Notes: a model not told the origin generated them from the letters alone. 64,000 bases of DNA from Dyadobacter sp. 50-39 (GCA_001898145.1 MKSR01000017.1:62001-126000), one strand, 5' to 3'. Shown: positions 42,101-51,809, counted from the stretch's first letter. Numbers and translations: made by a program.

Positions 42101-45100
42101 TTAATCCTCCTGGTTTTTTGGGGGAAACAGTTGACTCAAAAGCTCGCTGAGCTCAGTGAGGTCTATCGGCTTCACCAGATGACCGTCGAAGCCCGACTGC
42201 CGGGTCCGCTTTTTATCGTCGGACTGCCCGTACCCGGTAAGTGCTATCACGGCGATCTTGCGGCCATCGGGGCGGTTCCTGATTTGTTTGGCGGTTTCGA
42301 ATCCATCCATTCCGGGCATCGAGATATCCAGCAACACAACCTCGGCAGGCTGGCGTTCAAGCAATGCCAGCGCCTCGGGGCCGTCGTAGCTTACCGTGGC
42401 GTGGTGCCCCTGATGCGTGAGGATCATCGCCAGGGTATCGGCCGCATCGCGGTTATCATCTACCACCAGTATCTCCCGCGGCCTGGCTCTGACTGTTTTT
42501 TCGATGGCCGGGGGCACAAATTCCACAGGCACTTCGAGATAAGGTAAATGAACCAGGAACTCGCTCCCTTGTCCCAGGCCGCTGCTTTTAGCCTCCACCC
42601 TGCCCCCATGCATTTCCACCAGCTGTTTCACCAATGTCAAGCCCAGGCCCAGGCCCCCGTCCGCCCGCTTCGGCGACGAGTTAACTTGTGCGAAGAGCTC
42701 GAAAATGGCCTCGAACTGGTCCGAAGTGAGCCCTATACCGTCGTCTTTTACGCTCAGCAAAAGCTCGTTCCCCGTCTGTTCGAGCGCGACCCACACATGG
42801 CCGTTCTCCTGCGTGAACCGGACTCCGTTGGTAAGGAGGTTGGTTATCACCTGCGTCAGCCTGGTAACATCGCCGTTCAGATACAATGGTGTATTGGGCA
42901 ATGTCAATGTCAAATGCCTGTTTCCGGATTCATACAATGCGGTAGTTGCCTCCACGGCATCTGCCACCAGCTTGCAAAGTTCCACCTGCTCGCGCCTCAG
43001 TTCTATTTTTCCACGGCTGATACGGCTCACATCGAGCAGATCGTCTACCAGCCTCACCAGGTGATCCACCTGCCGGTTCATCATCGCCACCGACGCGCTC
43101 ACGCGCTCGTCATCCCCCGAAGTCATTTTCATGATCTGCAGCGTGTTGCGCACGGGTGCAAGCGGGTTACGGAGCTCGTGGGCGAGCATGGCCAGAAACT
43201 CGTCCTTCCGCCTGTCGGCCTCCCGCAAGGCTTCCTCGGCCGCCTTGGGGCCGGTAATGTCAACAAATGTGAGTACGACGCCGTTAATGCGGTCTTCGGC
43301 AGTGCGGTACGGTAATATCCGCATTATGAACACCCGTCCATCCGTGCTTCTAACTTCCCGCTCGACGGTTTGTAATTTACTCAGCACTAGCTCGGCATCC
43401 TCTTGTAAATGTGCGTAGTCAAGGCGGTTGGTAATGTCCGACAGCGGGCGGCCGAAGTCCGCCGGGATCAGGTTGAATATTTCACGCGTCGATGGGGTGA
43501 ACAAGTTTACGCGAAAGCTGCGATCGAGGAACAGCGTGGCCATGTTCGTGGAATTGATCAGGTTCTGAAGATTGTTGCTGGTCAGCGAAATCTCATCCAC
43601 CTTCACTTTCAACTCCTGGTTAATGGTCGTCAGCTCTTCATTGATCGATTGCAGTTCCTCCTTGCTCGTTTCCAGTTCTTCTGCCGCAGAGCGAAGCTCT
43701 TCGTTAATCGCCTGCAATTCCTCATTCGAAGCTTTCAGTTCCTCGGCCTGCACCTCGTGCTGTTCGTTGGAAGTACGCAGCTGGGCTTTCACACGGATCA
43801 GTTCCTCTTCCAGGTGCCGCGCCATCGGTTCTACGGACGTCAGCACCCCTTCATGATCACTCGCCTCGCCCACTTGCTGAAATAACACCAGAATAAATCC
43901 CCTCGCCGGGTCACGCTCACGCAAGACCGGGCGCACATGGATGGTGATGGTTTCCGTACGGTCCTCCATCCTGATTTTCAGGGTGCGGGCTTCGACATTG
44001 GTCTGCTGCTGGACCGCCTGGTAAAAGGCCGTCCGGAGTTCCAGCCGGAGTTCGGGACGGATCAGTTTCAGGAGATTCTTGCTGGGCTCCCCGCCTGCGA
44101 TCTGCAGGTAGCGGCCTGCCCGCTCCGTGAGATGCAATATTTCGTATTCCTCATTGACAATGATTGAGGGGGGCGCATATTGTTCCAAAAGCTGCTGATG
44201 CAGGTCCCCGAAGCTCATCCGCACGCCCGAACGCGCCTCCATTTCAGCCACCGGCTGCGCGACGCTTCTCTTTTCAGGAATGAATTGCGGGATCGTCTCA
44301 GGCACCGGGTACGAACGGCTCGACACCTGCCTGCTTTGGTACAAATGGTTTTCGCGGCTCACATTGACATACAAATCACTCGATCCGTCGACCGTTTCCG
44401 ACATACCGAGCCACAGGTACGCACCCGGCTTCAATGCAAAATGAAAGGTTTCCATAGCCCTCTCCTGCGCCGTCTGGTTCAGGTAAATGAGCATGTTGCG
44501 GCAGGTAACCAGGTCGAGCTGGGAAAATGGCGGGTCTTTAAGCACATTATGGCGGGCAAAAAGTACCATTTCCCGTATTTCGCGGCGTACGCGGTACTCG
44601 TCCCCATCACGGGTAAAAAACCGCCGCAGCCGTTCGGGCGACACATCGACGGCGTCGTTGAGGTTGTATTTTCCCTCCCGTGCAATCGAAATGGCTGCCT
44701 CGTCGATATCAGTCGCAAAAATCTGGACCTTGGGTGCGTCCAGAATCCCGGAAGTCTTCTCGGCACAAAGCATTGCCAGCGAATAGGCTTCCTCCCCCGT
44801 AGCACACCCGGCGACCCAGATCCGCAGGGTATGTTCCTGGCTTTTCCCTTTCATCAAAAGCGGCAGTATTTCCTGCTCGATGGCCAAAAAGGCGCGGCTG
44901 TCCCGGAAAAAATTGGTTACCGAGATCAGCAGGTTTTTGAGCAGTGCCTGCGTTTCGTCCGGATGCTCACGCATGTAGGCCACGTAGGCGGGGAGGTTGG
45001 GCAGGTTCAGGACATTGATCCGCCGCTCGATCCGCCGCATGAGGGTCGGCCTCTTGTAGTTTGAAAAATCATGTCCGGTGCGCATCCGAAGTTGCGTGAA

Positions 45101-45775
45101 CACCTCCCGGAGCGCCTGCTGCTGGTCGGGCGGGCGTGTTTCCGGCTCCACCGTGATAGCAACTGTCCCCAGTCCGCGACGATAGGATAACAGGTTGGCG
45201 GGAATCTGCGCCACAGGCAGGATATTGTCGACGAGCTCGGTAGCAATGGCATTGCGCGGCATTTCATTAAAAGCCGCTTCTCTCGGATTCTGCACAAATG
45301 TAGCGCCGCCATATTCCTTGATCCTTTTGAGGCCCATGGACCCGTTGGCCCCGGTACCCGACAGGATTACCGCCACGCTTCGTTCCTTGTACGACTCAGC
45401 CAGCATCCGGAAAAATACGTCCACCGGTGCGCGCCGGTCCTCGCTGGCGACGTGCGCAAAGGCCGAAACACGGCCTTTCTCTATCTCTACGTGCCCTGCG
45501 GCCGGAAGGATATAGATATGATCCGGAGCGATGGTTTGCGATCCCGCCACCAGGGTTACCGGTAGTTTTGCAACTTTCCCGAGCACATCGGCAAGGCTGA
45601 TATCCAGGTCGGGGCTCAGATGCAGCATAATAAGATACGCCAGGCCGGTGTGGGCCGGTACATGCTCAAAAAATTCCGTCAGTGCCTCCATGCCTCCCGC
45701 CGAGGCTCCGATTCCGGCGACGAGCATCTGATGCTTGGAAACCTTGTCAGGGGAATCCGGGGTAGGGTCTATCAT
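42101..45775 (-). CDS. CheB-CheR-PAS-histidine kinase-REC hybrid
   Basis: A 1224-residue soluble signalling protein. Order: CheB methylesterase (about 15-195; GIGASAGGMEAL, MLHLSPD, SGTGANGSMG), CheR methyltransferase (about 215-480; TLMRRIERRINVLNL, WVAGCATGEEAYSLAML, FSQLDLVTCRNMLIYL), PAS-like region (about 530-640), a long coiled coil with repeating ASNEELQAINEEL-type heptads, a second PAS (about 745-860), HisKA (LAMLAHELRNPLAPVRN), HATPase (NLLTNGVRFTQ, DDGIGL, GLGLGLTLV) and a C-terminal REC (VVDDNRDAADTL, LLDISMPGMDG). It is not linked to flagellar genes here, so it probably controls stress or community behaviour. Confidence 0.95.
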   Translation of the reverse strand: MIDPTPDSPDKVSKHQMLVAGIGASAGGMEALTEFFEHVPAHTGLAYLIMLHLSPDLDISLADVLGKVAKLPVTLVAGSQTIAPDHIYILPAAGHVEIEKGRVSAFAHVASEDRRAPVDVFFRMLAESYKERSVAVILSGTGANGSMGLKRIKEYGGATFVQNPREAAFNEMPRNAIATELVDNILPVAQIPANLLSYRRGLGTVAITVEPETRPPDQQQALREVFTQLRMRTGHDFSNYKRPTLMRRIERRINVLNLPNLPAYVAYMREHPDETQALLKNLLISVTNFFRDSRAFLAIEQEILPLLMKGKSQEHTLRIWVAGCATGEEAYSLAMLCAEKTSGILDAPKVQIFATDIDEAAISIAREGKYNLNDAVDVSPERLRRFFTRDGDEYRVRREIREMVLFARHNVLKDPPFSQLDLVTCRNMLIYLNQTAQERAMETFHFALKPGAYLWLGMSETVDGSSDLYVNVSRENHLYQSRQVSSRSYPVPETIPQFIPEKRSVAQPVAEMEARSGVRMSFGDLHQQLLEQYAPPSIIVNEEYEILHLTERAGRYLQIAGGEPSKNLLKLIRPELRLELRTAFYQAVQQQTNVEARTLKIRMEDRTETITIHVRPVLRERDPARGFILVLFQQVGEASDHEGVLTSVEPMARHLEEELIRVKAQLRTSNEQHEVQAEELKASNEELQAINEELRSAAEELETSKEELQSINEELTTINQELKVKVDEISLTSNNLQNLINSTNMATLFLDRSFRVNLFTPSTREIFNLIPADFGRPLSDITNRLDYAHLQEDAELVLSKLQTVEREVRSTDGRVFIMRILPYRTAEDRINGVVLTFVDITGPKAAEEALREADRRKDEFLAMLAHELRNPLAPVRNTLQIMKMTSGDDERVSASVAMMNRQVDHLVRLVDDLLDVSRISRGKIELRREQVELCKLVADAVEATTALYESGNRHLTLTLPNTPLYLNGDVTRLTQVITNLLTNGVRFTQENGHVWVALEQTGNELLLSVKDDGIGLTSDQFEAIFELFAQVNSSPKRADGGLGLGLTLVKQLVEMHGGRVEAKSSGLGQGSEFLVHLPYLEVPVEFVPPAIEKTVRARPREILVVDDNRDAADTLAMILTHQGHHATVSYDGPEALALLERQPAEVVLLDISMPGMDGFETAKQIRNRPDGRKIAVIALTGYGQSDDKKRTRQSGFDGHLVKPIDLTELSELLSQLFPPKNQED

Positions 45776-45804
45776 ATCTCAATAACTATATCTCAATCCA
45801 AATG

Positions 45805-46833
45805 TCAAAGCCGCTCTTCCGACGCCCTTACCAGCTCACGGTCCTCACTGGCGCGGATGGCGTCTCTGATCGAGGCCACACGCTGCCTGGCTTCACGGGC
45901 TTTTCTGAAATAGCGGGCTGCTTCCTTCCGGTGGTTGGCTTCTGCAAAATGATCACCCATGTGGTTGAGCAGGATCACCTGTTCATCCACTCCCCTGAGT
46001 GCCGCAAACAGGTAATTTTCGATTTTCTCGGAAATGGCTTCCATGAGCGCTTCCGGCGAAAATGCGTGCCCGGTATGGCAGCGGAAGCGCGAGAGCGCAC
46101 CATCTTTTAGTAACGTAAGAACACCCTGACATTCAGGACAAGAGAGCTTGCTCATTTCCCCGTATTGAGGAATATCGACATCGAACGTCGGCTCATCCGA
46201 CGCTACGCGCACTTCCGCACCCATCTTATCGAGTTCTCCGGCGTCTACCTCCGGGCCGCTGCCAATGCTTTCATTGCAGAGCTTCACCAGCAATGCGGCC
46301 ATTTCCGAAACCGGCACAATATAGTCAATCGCTACTTCACGAATGGCATTTTTCGGCATGGATGGCACGTCGGCGTCTGCGGGGTCCTGTGCGATCGCGA
46401 TCCCCCCGCAGCGCTTGATGCTCCACAGGCCAGCCGTGCCATCGTCCAGCGCCCCGGTGAGCACAACGCCGATCACGCGGTTGCCGAATGCATAGGCCGC
46501 CGACCGGAACAGCGGGTCTATTGCAGGCCGGAACCGGTTCTCGCGCGGCCCGCGCGTAACGTGCACATGCGTGCGATCGACCAGCAAATGGTGGTCGGGC
46601 CGTGCCACGTAAATGCGGTTCGGCAATATCGGCTCGCCATGCTCGGCCTGGGCAACGGGAAGGTGTGCTATATCATCCAATACCTTCGCCAATATGCCTT
46701 CTGCGTGCGGCGACATATGCCATACCAGGAAAATGGAAGCTCCTATGTCTGCCGGCAATTCGGCGACCAGTTTCTTGAATGCCTCGAAGCCCCCGAGCGA
46801 GGCTCCTACTACGATGATGTTTCGAGTAGCCAT
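45805..46833 (-). CDS. CheB-like methylesterase with zinc-ribbon tail
   Basis: Start ATG 46833 (MATRNIIVVGASLGGFEAFKKLVAELP). The 342-residue protein has the CheB triad: Ser in GASLGG, His in VWHMSPHAEG, Asp in GALDDGTAGL. It has no N-terminal receiver domain. The C-terminal third has LSCPECQGVL and SRFRCHTGHAFSP, a zinc-ribbon, then a helical end (RKEAARYFRKAREARQRVASIRDA). It stands 29 bases before the CheB-CheR hybrid on the same strand, so the two form an operon and may act on the same targets. Confidence 0.92.
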   Translation of the reverse strand: MATRNIIVVGASLGGFEAFKKLVAELPADIGASIFLVWHMSPHAEGILAKVLDDIAHLPVAQAEHGEPILPNRIYVARPDHHLLVDRTHVHVTRGPRENRFRPAIDPLFRSAAYAFGNRVIGVVLTGALDDGTAGLWSIKRCGGIAIAQDPADADVPSMPKNAIREVAIDYIVPVSEMAALLVKLCNESIGSGPEVDAGELDKMGAEVRVASDEPTFDVDIPQYGEMSKLSCPECQGVLTLLKDGALSRFRCHTGHAFSPEALMEAISEKIENYLFAALRGVDEQVILLNHMGDHFAEANHRKEAARYFRKAREARQRVASIRDAIRASEDRELVRASEERL

Positions 46834-46888
46834 AAATCTCTGCGGATGGTGAACAGCATTTCCTGAAAATAGCGTGCCCCGCAGTCCG

Positions 46889-47218
46889 TCAATGCTCCGA
46901 AACCATTTTGAGCCCGGCGATGGAGAGAATGAGCGTGGTAATGAAAAATAGCCGCCAAAAACTGACGGGATCTTTAAATACCAATATCCCCACCAGCACC
47001 GTGCCCACTGCACCAATGCCCGTCCAGACCGCGTAGGCCGTTCCTATCGGCAGCGTTTGGGTTGCTTTCAGCAGCAAGGCCATGCTGATGGTCATAGAAA
47101 TGATGAACCCGGTAAACCACAGGTACATTTCCGTTCCGCTTGTCTCACGGACTTTTCCTAAACAGGAAGCGAACCCGACTTCGAACAAGCCGGCGATGAT
47201 CAAAATAATCCAGTTCAT
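46889..47218 (-). CDS. SMR-family transporter, Gdx/SugE-like
   Basis: Start ATG 47218 (MNWIILIIAGLFEVGFASCLGKV). The 109-residue protein has four helices and the key membrane Glu13. The motif LPIGTAYAVWTGIGAVGTVLVGIL is close to the Gdx/SugE branch, whose members export guanidinium, and less to the EmrE branch. The last helix LFFITTLILSIAGLKMVS is typical. It follows a Crp/Fnr gene by 72 bases on the same strand, so the regulator may control it. Confidence 0.88.
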   Translation of the reverse strand: MNWIILIIAGLFEVGFASCLGKVRETSGTEMYLWFTGFIISMTISMALLLKATQTLPIGTAYAVWTGIGAVGTVLVGILVFKDPVSFWRLFFITTLILSIAGLKMVSEH

Positions 47219-47290
47219 AACACGCTGTTTTTCTGACAAAGGTCCAGCGCCGGATCGGGAAAAAATTTTACAAATGATAAAAAGGAAACA

Positions 47291-47854
47291 CTACCTGATT
47301 TCCGCACGAATGCGGCTCAGGCTCACTTGTGTGATCCCGAGGAAAGAAGCGATATGTGACAGCGGCACACGGTGGAGCAGATCCGGCGTTGTGCTCATTA
47401 AATCCAGGTACCTTTGCTGTGCGGTTTTGAACTGCATGGAAATGAGCCGTTCTTCGGTTTTGATCATTTCCTGCCCGATGAGTTTGCGGCCCCAGTTGGC
47501 AATGTGAATGTCGCTGGCGAAAAGTGCTTCCAGATCCTGGGACCTCATCTGATACAAGTCGCAGGCTTCCAGGGTTTCGATATGCTCGTAACCCGGCTGG
47601 CCGGCCACATAGCTTTTCATCGAAAGCACTACGTCGCCTTCTTTTCCAAACCAGAACGTCACATCCCCGCGGTCGACATCGGAGTAGGCGCGAACGATGC
47701 CGCTGCGGACAAAATAGAGCATTTTCTCTACCCTACCGGCGCGGATGAGCGTGTGTCCTTTCGGAAACTTTACCGGGTTTATCCGCGCTTTCAATGCCTC
47801 CCTGGATTGCGCCGGCAGCGGGTAAAAATGTTCCAGGATTTCATCTATTTCCAT
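47291..47854 (-). CDS. Crp/Fnr-family transcriptional regulator
   Basis: A 187-residue regulator with an N-terminal cNMP-binding jelly roll (FPKGHTLIRAGRVEKMLYFVRSGIVRAY, FGKEGDVVLSMKSYVAG) and a C-terminal winged-helix (VPLSHIASFLGITQVSLSRIRAEI). The cAMP-binding residues are not clearly conserved and it lacks the FNR iron-sulfur cysteines, as in many Bacteroidota members. It lies between DUF4180 (six-base gap) and the SMR gene and probably regulates this operon. Confidence 0.92.
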   Translation of the reverse strand: MEIDEILEHFYPLPAQSREALKARINPVKFPKGHTLIRAGRVEKMLYFVRSGIVRAYSDVDRGDVTFWFGKEGDVVLSMKSYVAGQPGYEHIETLEACDLYQMRSQDLEALFASDIHIANWGRKLIGQEMIKTEERLISMQFKTAQQRYLDLMSTTPDLLHRVPLSHIASFLGITQVSLSRIRAEIR

Positions 47855-47860
47855 AACTAG

Positions 47861-48220
47861 CTAGCTCGACAACCTGCCAATAGCCTCTTCCACCGTAGGT
47901 ACGAAGCTGATCTGCCTCCCCTTATTGCTTTCAAAGATAAAATCCCGCAGGCTTTTGCTGTCGTATTGCGCAAAGTCGCCCACGATAGCCAGCCTGACGC
48001 GGTAGGTCGCGAACTTTTGCAGAATTTCCCCGGCGATACCCGTTTTTAAATCAAAAAAAGAGGGCGTAATATTTCGTTCGTGCAGGATCATTTCCCCGTA
48101 ACCCTGGTAGTACAGGTCAACCATCAGTTGCAGCCCGTCGTCGGGTGTGCGGATGAGCATTTCGTCGGATACAATTTCCGCGATTGCGGTGTCGTGCGGT
48201 TGATGTCTTTGAATTTTCAT
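47861..48220 (-). CDS. DUF4180-family protein
   Basis: A 119-residue cytoplasmic protein of DUF4180. It has a beta/alpha start (IAEIVSDEMLIRTPDDGLQLMVDLYYQGYGEMILHERN), a conserved PSFFDLKTGIAGEILQKFATYRVRLAIVGDF middle and a SLRDFIFESNKGRQISFVPTVEEA end. Function unknown; similar proteins sit next to transcription regulators. It is the first gene of the DUF4180-Crp-SMR set. Confidence 0.92.
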   Translation of the reverse strand: MKIQRHQPHDTAIAEIVSDEMLIRTPDDGLQLMVDLYYQGYGEMILHERNITPSFFDLKTGIAGEILQKFATYRVRLAIVGDFAQYDSKSLRDFIFESNKGRQISFVPTVEEAIGRLSS

Positions 48221-48651
48221 GGCAAAAAGCAGCTACCCGGTTTGTTTCCGGCAGTGTGCGAAGTTAGTTAAAAACAGCTCCTGCCGGCATGCACATCGTT
48301 TGAACTTTTTCTACATTTTAAAATATTTATTCTAATCCTTTAACCGGATTGAAAGATAAAAAGTACAAATAAGGAGCGAGTTTACCGACGCGCCGGTTCG
48401 GGTACAGCTACCACCCAATCCTAACATTGGCAGCTAGGGACCTGTAAATTCAGGTCTCAGCCAGCGATCTGCCCTCCCGTTCTGAATTGCCCGTTTACCG
48501 GGTACTTCCTGACTCAAAACTATTTTTACAAGCCGGATAGAATAGTATTTTTACGGCAACGCCCGGGTTAATTTTCTAAACGGAATGGCAGTTGTTTGGT
48601 AGCGGATTTATCCCTAATATTCGCGTTACGCCTCCCGAAAATTAACCTTTC
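48221..48651. other. Intergenic region without a supported gene
   Basis: About 430 bases between divergent genes. It must hold promoters for both the DUF4180 operon and the ethylene-type sensor gene. I see no RNA gene and no clear TAnnTTTG box. Confidence 0.5.
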
Positions 48652-50264
48652 ATGACACCGGAAACCGTTCCTCTCCGCACGATAGATCACGACCATATTC
48701 CGCTGTGCCGCCCGGCCGCGGTGCCTTCCGGGGTAGCCCAGGCAAGCCCCCCGGAACAGGTGACGGATTTTTTCGGAGGGATTTTCAGCACTGCCGACTG
48801 GCCCGCGCGCTGGTACTGCGGGTCGTGGTCCGATTTCCATGGGTGGCTGTACATCATTTCCGACGTACTTATCTGGGCTGCTTACTTTCTGATACCCATT
48901 TTTCTCATACGGTTCATCCTCAGCAGAAAGGATTTCCCCTTCCCTAACACGATCTGGCTTTTCGTTGCATTCATCCTCTTCTGCGGCGCCACGCATTTGA
49001 TCGACGCATTGATCTTCTGGGTGCCGGTGTACCGTTTCAGTGCGCTGGTCAGGTTTTGTACCGCCATCATCTCGCTTACCACGGTTTATTACCTGTTCAG
49101 GATTTTCCCAATGTGCTTTTGCTCCGGTCGGTTTCGGATTTACAGCGTGAAATCGACGATCGGATTTCCGTGGAAGAAAAGCTCGCAGAAAGTGAGTTCC
49201 TCCTCACTGCGGCCGGCAATGTGGGCAAGCTGGGCGGCTGGGAATACGACCCTGCCACGGGACAATTCAGCTGGACAGCTACCTGCCGCAATATCCTGCA
49301 AACGGACGAAGAAAGTGTCCGGAACGAGAGCGATCTGCTGCGCTTTTTCGCCGAGCCCTATCAGCTGATCATCCGCGCCGCCCTGCATGAATCGACCGCG
49401 CTCGGGCATTCGTGGGACCATGAATTACAGCTTACCACGCGCGACGGCATCCGAAAATGGGTCCGTTTTTCCGCTACACCCCTGCTCAATGCCGAAGGAC
49501 AGGTCAGCAAAATCAGGGGCATTATCATGGATATCGACCGCTACAAAACGCTGGAACTGAAACTGGTGAAGTCGATCGACCAGATGGCACAGAAAAACAG
49601 CCAGTTGCAGAGCTTTACGCACATTCTTTCCCATAACCTGCGGAATCATTCAAGCAATATTGCCTTGCTGGCCGACTTCGTGGACGAGTCGACGCTCACC
49701 AAAGACAATGAGGAGCTTTTTCAGAAAATCAAAACGGTATCAAAGCATTTGAACGGCACGCTGGACGACCTTTCGCAGGTGATCAAGATCCGTGACAACC
49801 AGCTCGAAGGAGAGCAGTTGAATATCCGGGAGGTCACCAGGCAGGTGCTCAGCGTGCTGGACGAAAGCCTGCATACGAGCCAGGCGGAAATCGCAATGGA
49901 TTTTCAGGAAGAGGAAATCTTTTTTCCACGCATTTACCTGGAAAGCATCCTGATGAACCTGCTCTCCAATGGTATCAAGTACAAAAAGGACCATGAACAC
50001 CCGCTGATGCGGCTGCGGTTTTATCGCAGCAAAACAGGTCTCAAAGTACTGGAATATAGCGATCAGGGGAAGGGAATCGACCTGTCGCTCCATGCCGACA
50101 AGATATTCGGATTGTATAAAACTTTCCATAAACACGAAGATGCTCATGGAGTTGGGTTATTTTTGATAAAAAATCAGATCGAAGCCCAGGGCGGGAACAT
50201 TCAGGTATTCAGTAAAGTCGACGCGGGTATTACCTTTAAAATTACATTTAACGAAAATGCTTGA
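48652..50264 (+). pseudogene. Ethylene-receptor-type sensor histidine kinase, one-base frameshift
   Basis: The N-terminal frame (48652 to about 49110) has three hydrophobic helices like the plant ETR1 ethylene domain: ISDVLIWAAYFLIPIFLIRF with Asp71, Tyr78, Ile81 and Pro82, and LFCGATHLID with Cys111 and His115, the copper ligands of ETR1. At 49103-49109 (TTTTCCC) the frame shifts by one. The downstream frame resumes FPNVLLLRSVSDLQREIDDRISVEEK, then a PAS (VGKLGGWEYDPATGQFSW), H-box (SFTHILSHNLRNHSSN) and HATPase (NLLSNGIKYKK, YSDQGKGIDL). One added base restores about 537 residues. A response regulator overlaps its end. Confidence 0.85.
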
Positions 50265-50670
50265 AATACTCTGTGTAGTTGACGACGACAAGATCTTCAC
50301 CTACCTGCTGAAACGTCTTATTGAAAAAGCCAAAGTTGCCCGTGAGATTATTTTTTTTGAAAACGGGCGGGAGGCCCTTGATTACCTGACCAGCCATAAG
50401 GAGGATGCGCTCAAACTCCCGCAACTGATCCTGCTCGATATTAATATGCCCATCCTGGACGGCTGGCAGTTTTTGAACGAATACGGTAAGTTAAAACCGG
50501 ATGTCCACCAGTCCATTTCGATTTGTATGATGAGCTCTTCTTCCGAAATGGAAGACTACAACCGGGCGATGGGATCCGGATTTGTGATGGATTACCTGCA
50601 AAAACCTGTTCAGATACCCTCTCTGAAAGAAGTTACCGACCGGGTGCTGTCGTTCCTTGGTCCAAAATAG
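50257..50670 (+). CDS. Response regulator (receiver only)
   Basis: A 137-residue receiver protein: ILCVVDDDKIFTYLLKRLI with the acidic cluster, LILLDINMPILDGWQFL with the phospho-Asp, and YLQKPVQ with the conserved Lys. It overlaps the end of the ethylene-type kinase gene by eight bases, so it is the natural partner of that sensor. Such Rcp1-like regulators have no DNA-binding domain and act by protein contacts. Confidence 0.93.
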   Translation: MLEILCVVDDDKIFTYLLKRLIEKAKVAREIIFFENGREALDYLTSHKEDALKLPQLILLDINMPILDGWQFLNEYGKLKPDVHQSISICMMSSSSEMEDYNRAMGSGFVMDYLQKPVQIPSLKEVTDRVLSFLGPK

Positions 50671-50687
50671 CCTGCGACTCGCTATTT

Positions 50688-51809
50688 TTGCCTTTTAACC
50701 AAAATGAATCTGCCCTGCCATTCCGTATCCTGATAACGCCCTTGGACTGGGGACTGGGACATGCCACGCGCTGTATCCCCGTCATCCGCTACTTTATGGA
50801 GCAGGGGTGCATGGTTACAATTGCCGCCTCGGGTGCGACTGCATTGCTTTTAAAAGAGAACTTTCCCGGCATCCCTCAATTGCAGCTTCCGGGTTACGGC
50901 ATTACATACAGCCGCAGCGGCCGCAGTTTTGCCCCGAAAATCATCGCCCAGATCCCCAAAATCCTCCGCGCGATCCGGCGCGAGCGGCAGTGGCTCCGCG
51001 AAATGCAGGCTGTGCACCGGTTCGACCTCGTCGTTTCCGACAACCGCTACGGATTGAAGATCGACGGGCTACCCTCGGTGATTATGACGCATCAGCTGCA
51101 AATTATGACCGGCTTCGGCCCGACAGCCGACTATCTGATGCGAAAGATGCATTATAGCCTGCTTGAAAAATTCGATGCATGCTGGGTGGTAGATGAGCCG
51201 GAAAACAGCGGACTGGCCGGGGCCTTGTCGCACCCTCGCAAATTACCTGCAAATCCACAATACATGGGACTGCTTTCGCAGCTCGTGCCCGACGGGAAGC
51301 TCCCTCTCCAAACCGGCCCGCTCCTGGTACTGCTATCCGGCCCGGAGCCGATGCGCGGCATTCTGGAAAACAAGATACTCGGACAGATTCGTGGACTTGA
51401 AGACCATCGGTTCCATATCGTGGCAGGAAACCCTTCGGGCGCCGTGCCCGCTCATTTGCCCTCACACGTTACATATGCCACCCATGCGAACGCACGCGAA
51501 CTGGCGACGGCGCTTGCCACTACGCCGCTGGTGATCTGCCGGAGCGGCTACTCTACGCTGATGGACCTGGCGATGCTCGGTAAAAAGGCTTTGCTGATCC
51601 CCACACCCGGCCAGTCGGAACAGGAGTACCTGGCCCGGCATTTAAAAGCGCAGGGCACGGCATTCAGCATTCGGCAGGCGGAAATGGATTTGAAAAAAGA
51701 CATTGCCGAAGCATTGAATTACAAAGGGTTCGAAATGCTGGCGTACTCCGCCAGGCATTCGCTCATGCAGCAGGTCATCGATCGCGCGCTCGGCCAGCTC
51801 CAAAACTAG
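50688..51809 (+). CDS. MurG-like glycosyltransferase
   Basis: A GT-B-fold protein of about 374 residues from TTG 50688; the true start is uncertain. The core begins FRILITPLDWGLGHATRCIPVIRYFMEQGC, matching a MurG-like donor-side loop. Further marks are VVSDNRYGLKIDGLPSVIMTHQL, LVLLSGPEPMRGILE and the donor site VICRSGYSTLMDLAMLGKKALLIPTPGQSEQEYLA. An ATG at 50704 would suit better but lies one base out of frame. One more C in the CCC at 50713-50715 would give MNLPLPFRILITPLDWG. A TATTTTTG box (50683-50690) overlaps the TTG, suggesting promoter, not start. Confidence 0.82.
   Translation: MPFNQNESALPFRILITPLDWGLGHATRCIPVIRYFMEQGCMVTIAASGATALLLKENFPGIPQLQLPGYGITYSRSGRSFAPKIIAQIPKILRAIRRERQWLREMQAVHRFDLVVSDNRYGLKIDGLPSVIMTHQLQIMTGFGPTADYLMRKMHYSLLEKFDACWVVDEPENSGLAGALSHPRKLPANPQYMGLLSQLVPDGKLPLQTGPLLVLLSGPEPMRGILENKILGQIRGLEDHRFHIVAGNPSGAVPAHLPSHVTYATHANARELATALATTPLVICRSGYSTLMDLAMLGKKALLIPTPGQSEQEYLARHLKAQGTAFSIRQAEMDLKKDIAEALNYKGFEMLAYSARHSLMQQVIDRALGQLQN

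Noticed and set aside
43409-45064. Long plus-strand frames inside the CheB-CheR hybrid
   Set aside because: Antisense shadows; the minus-strand protein has complete domains throughout.
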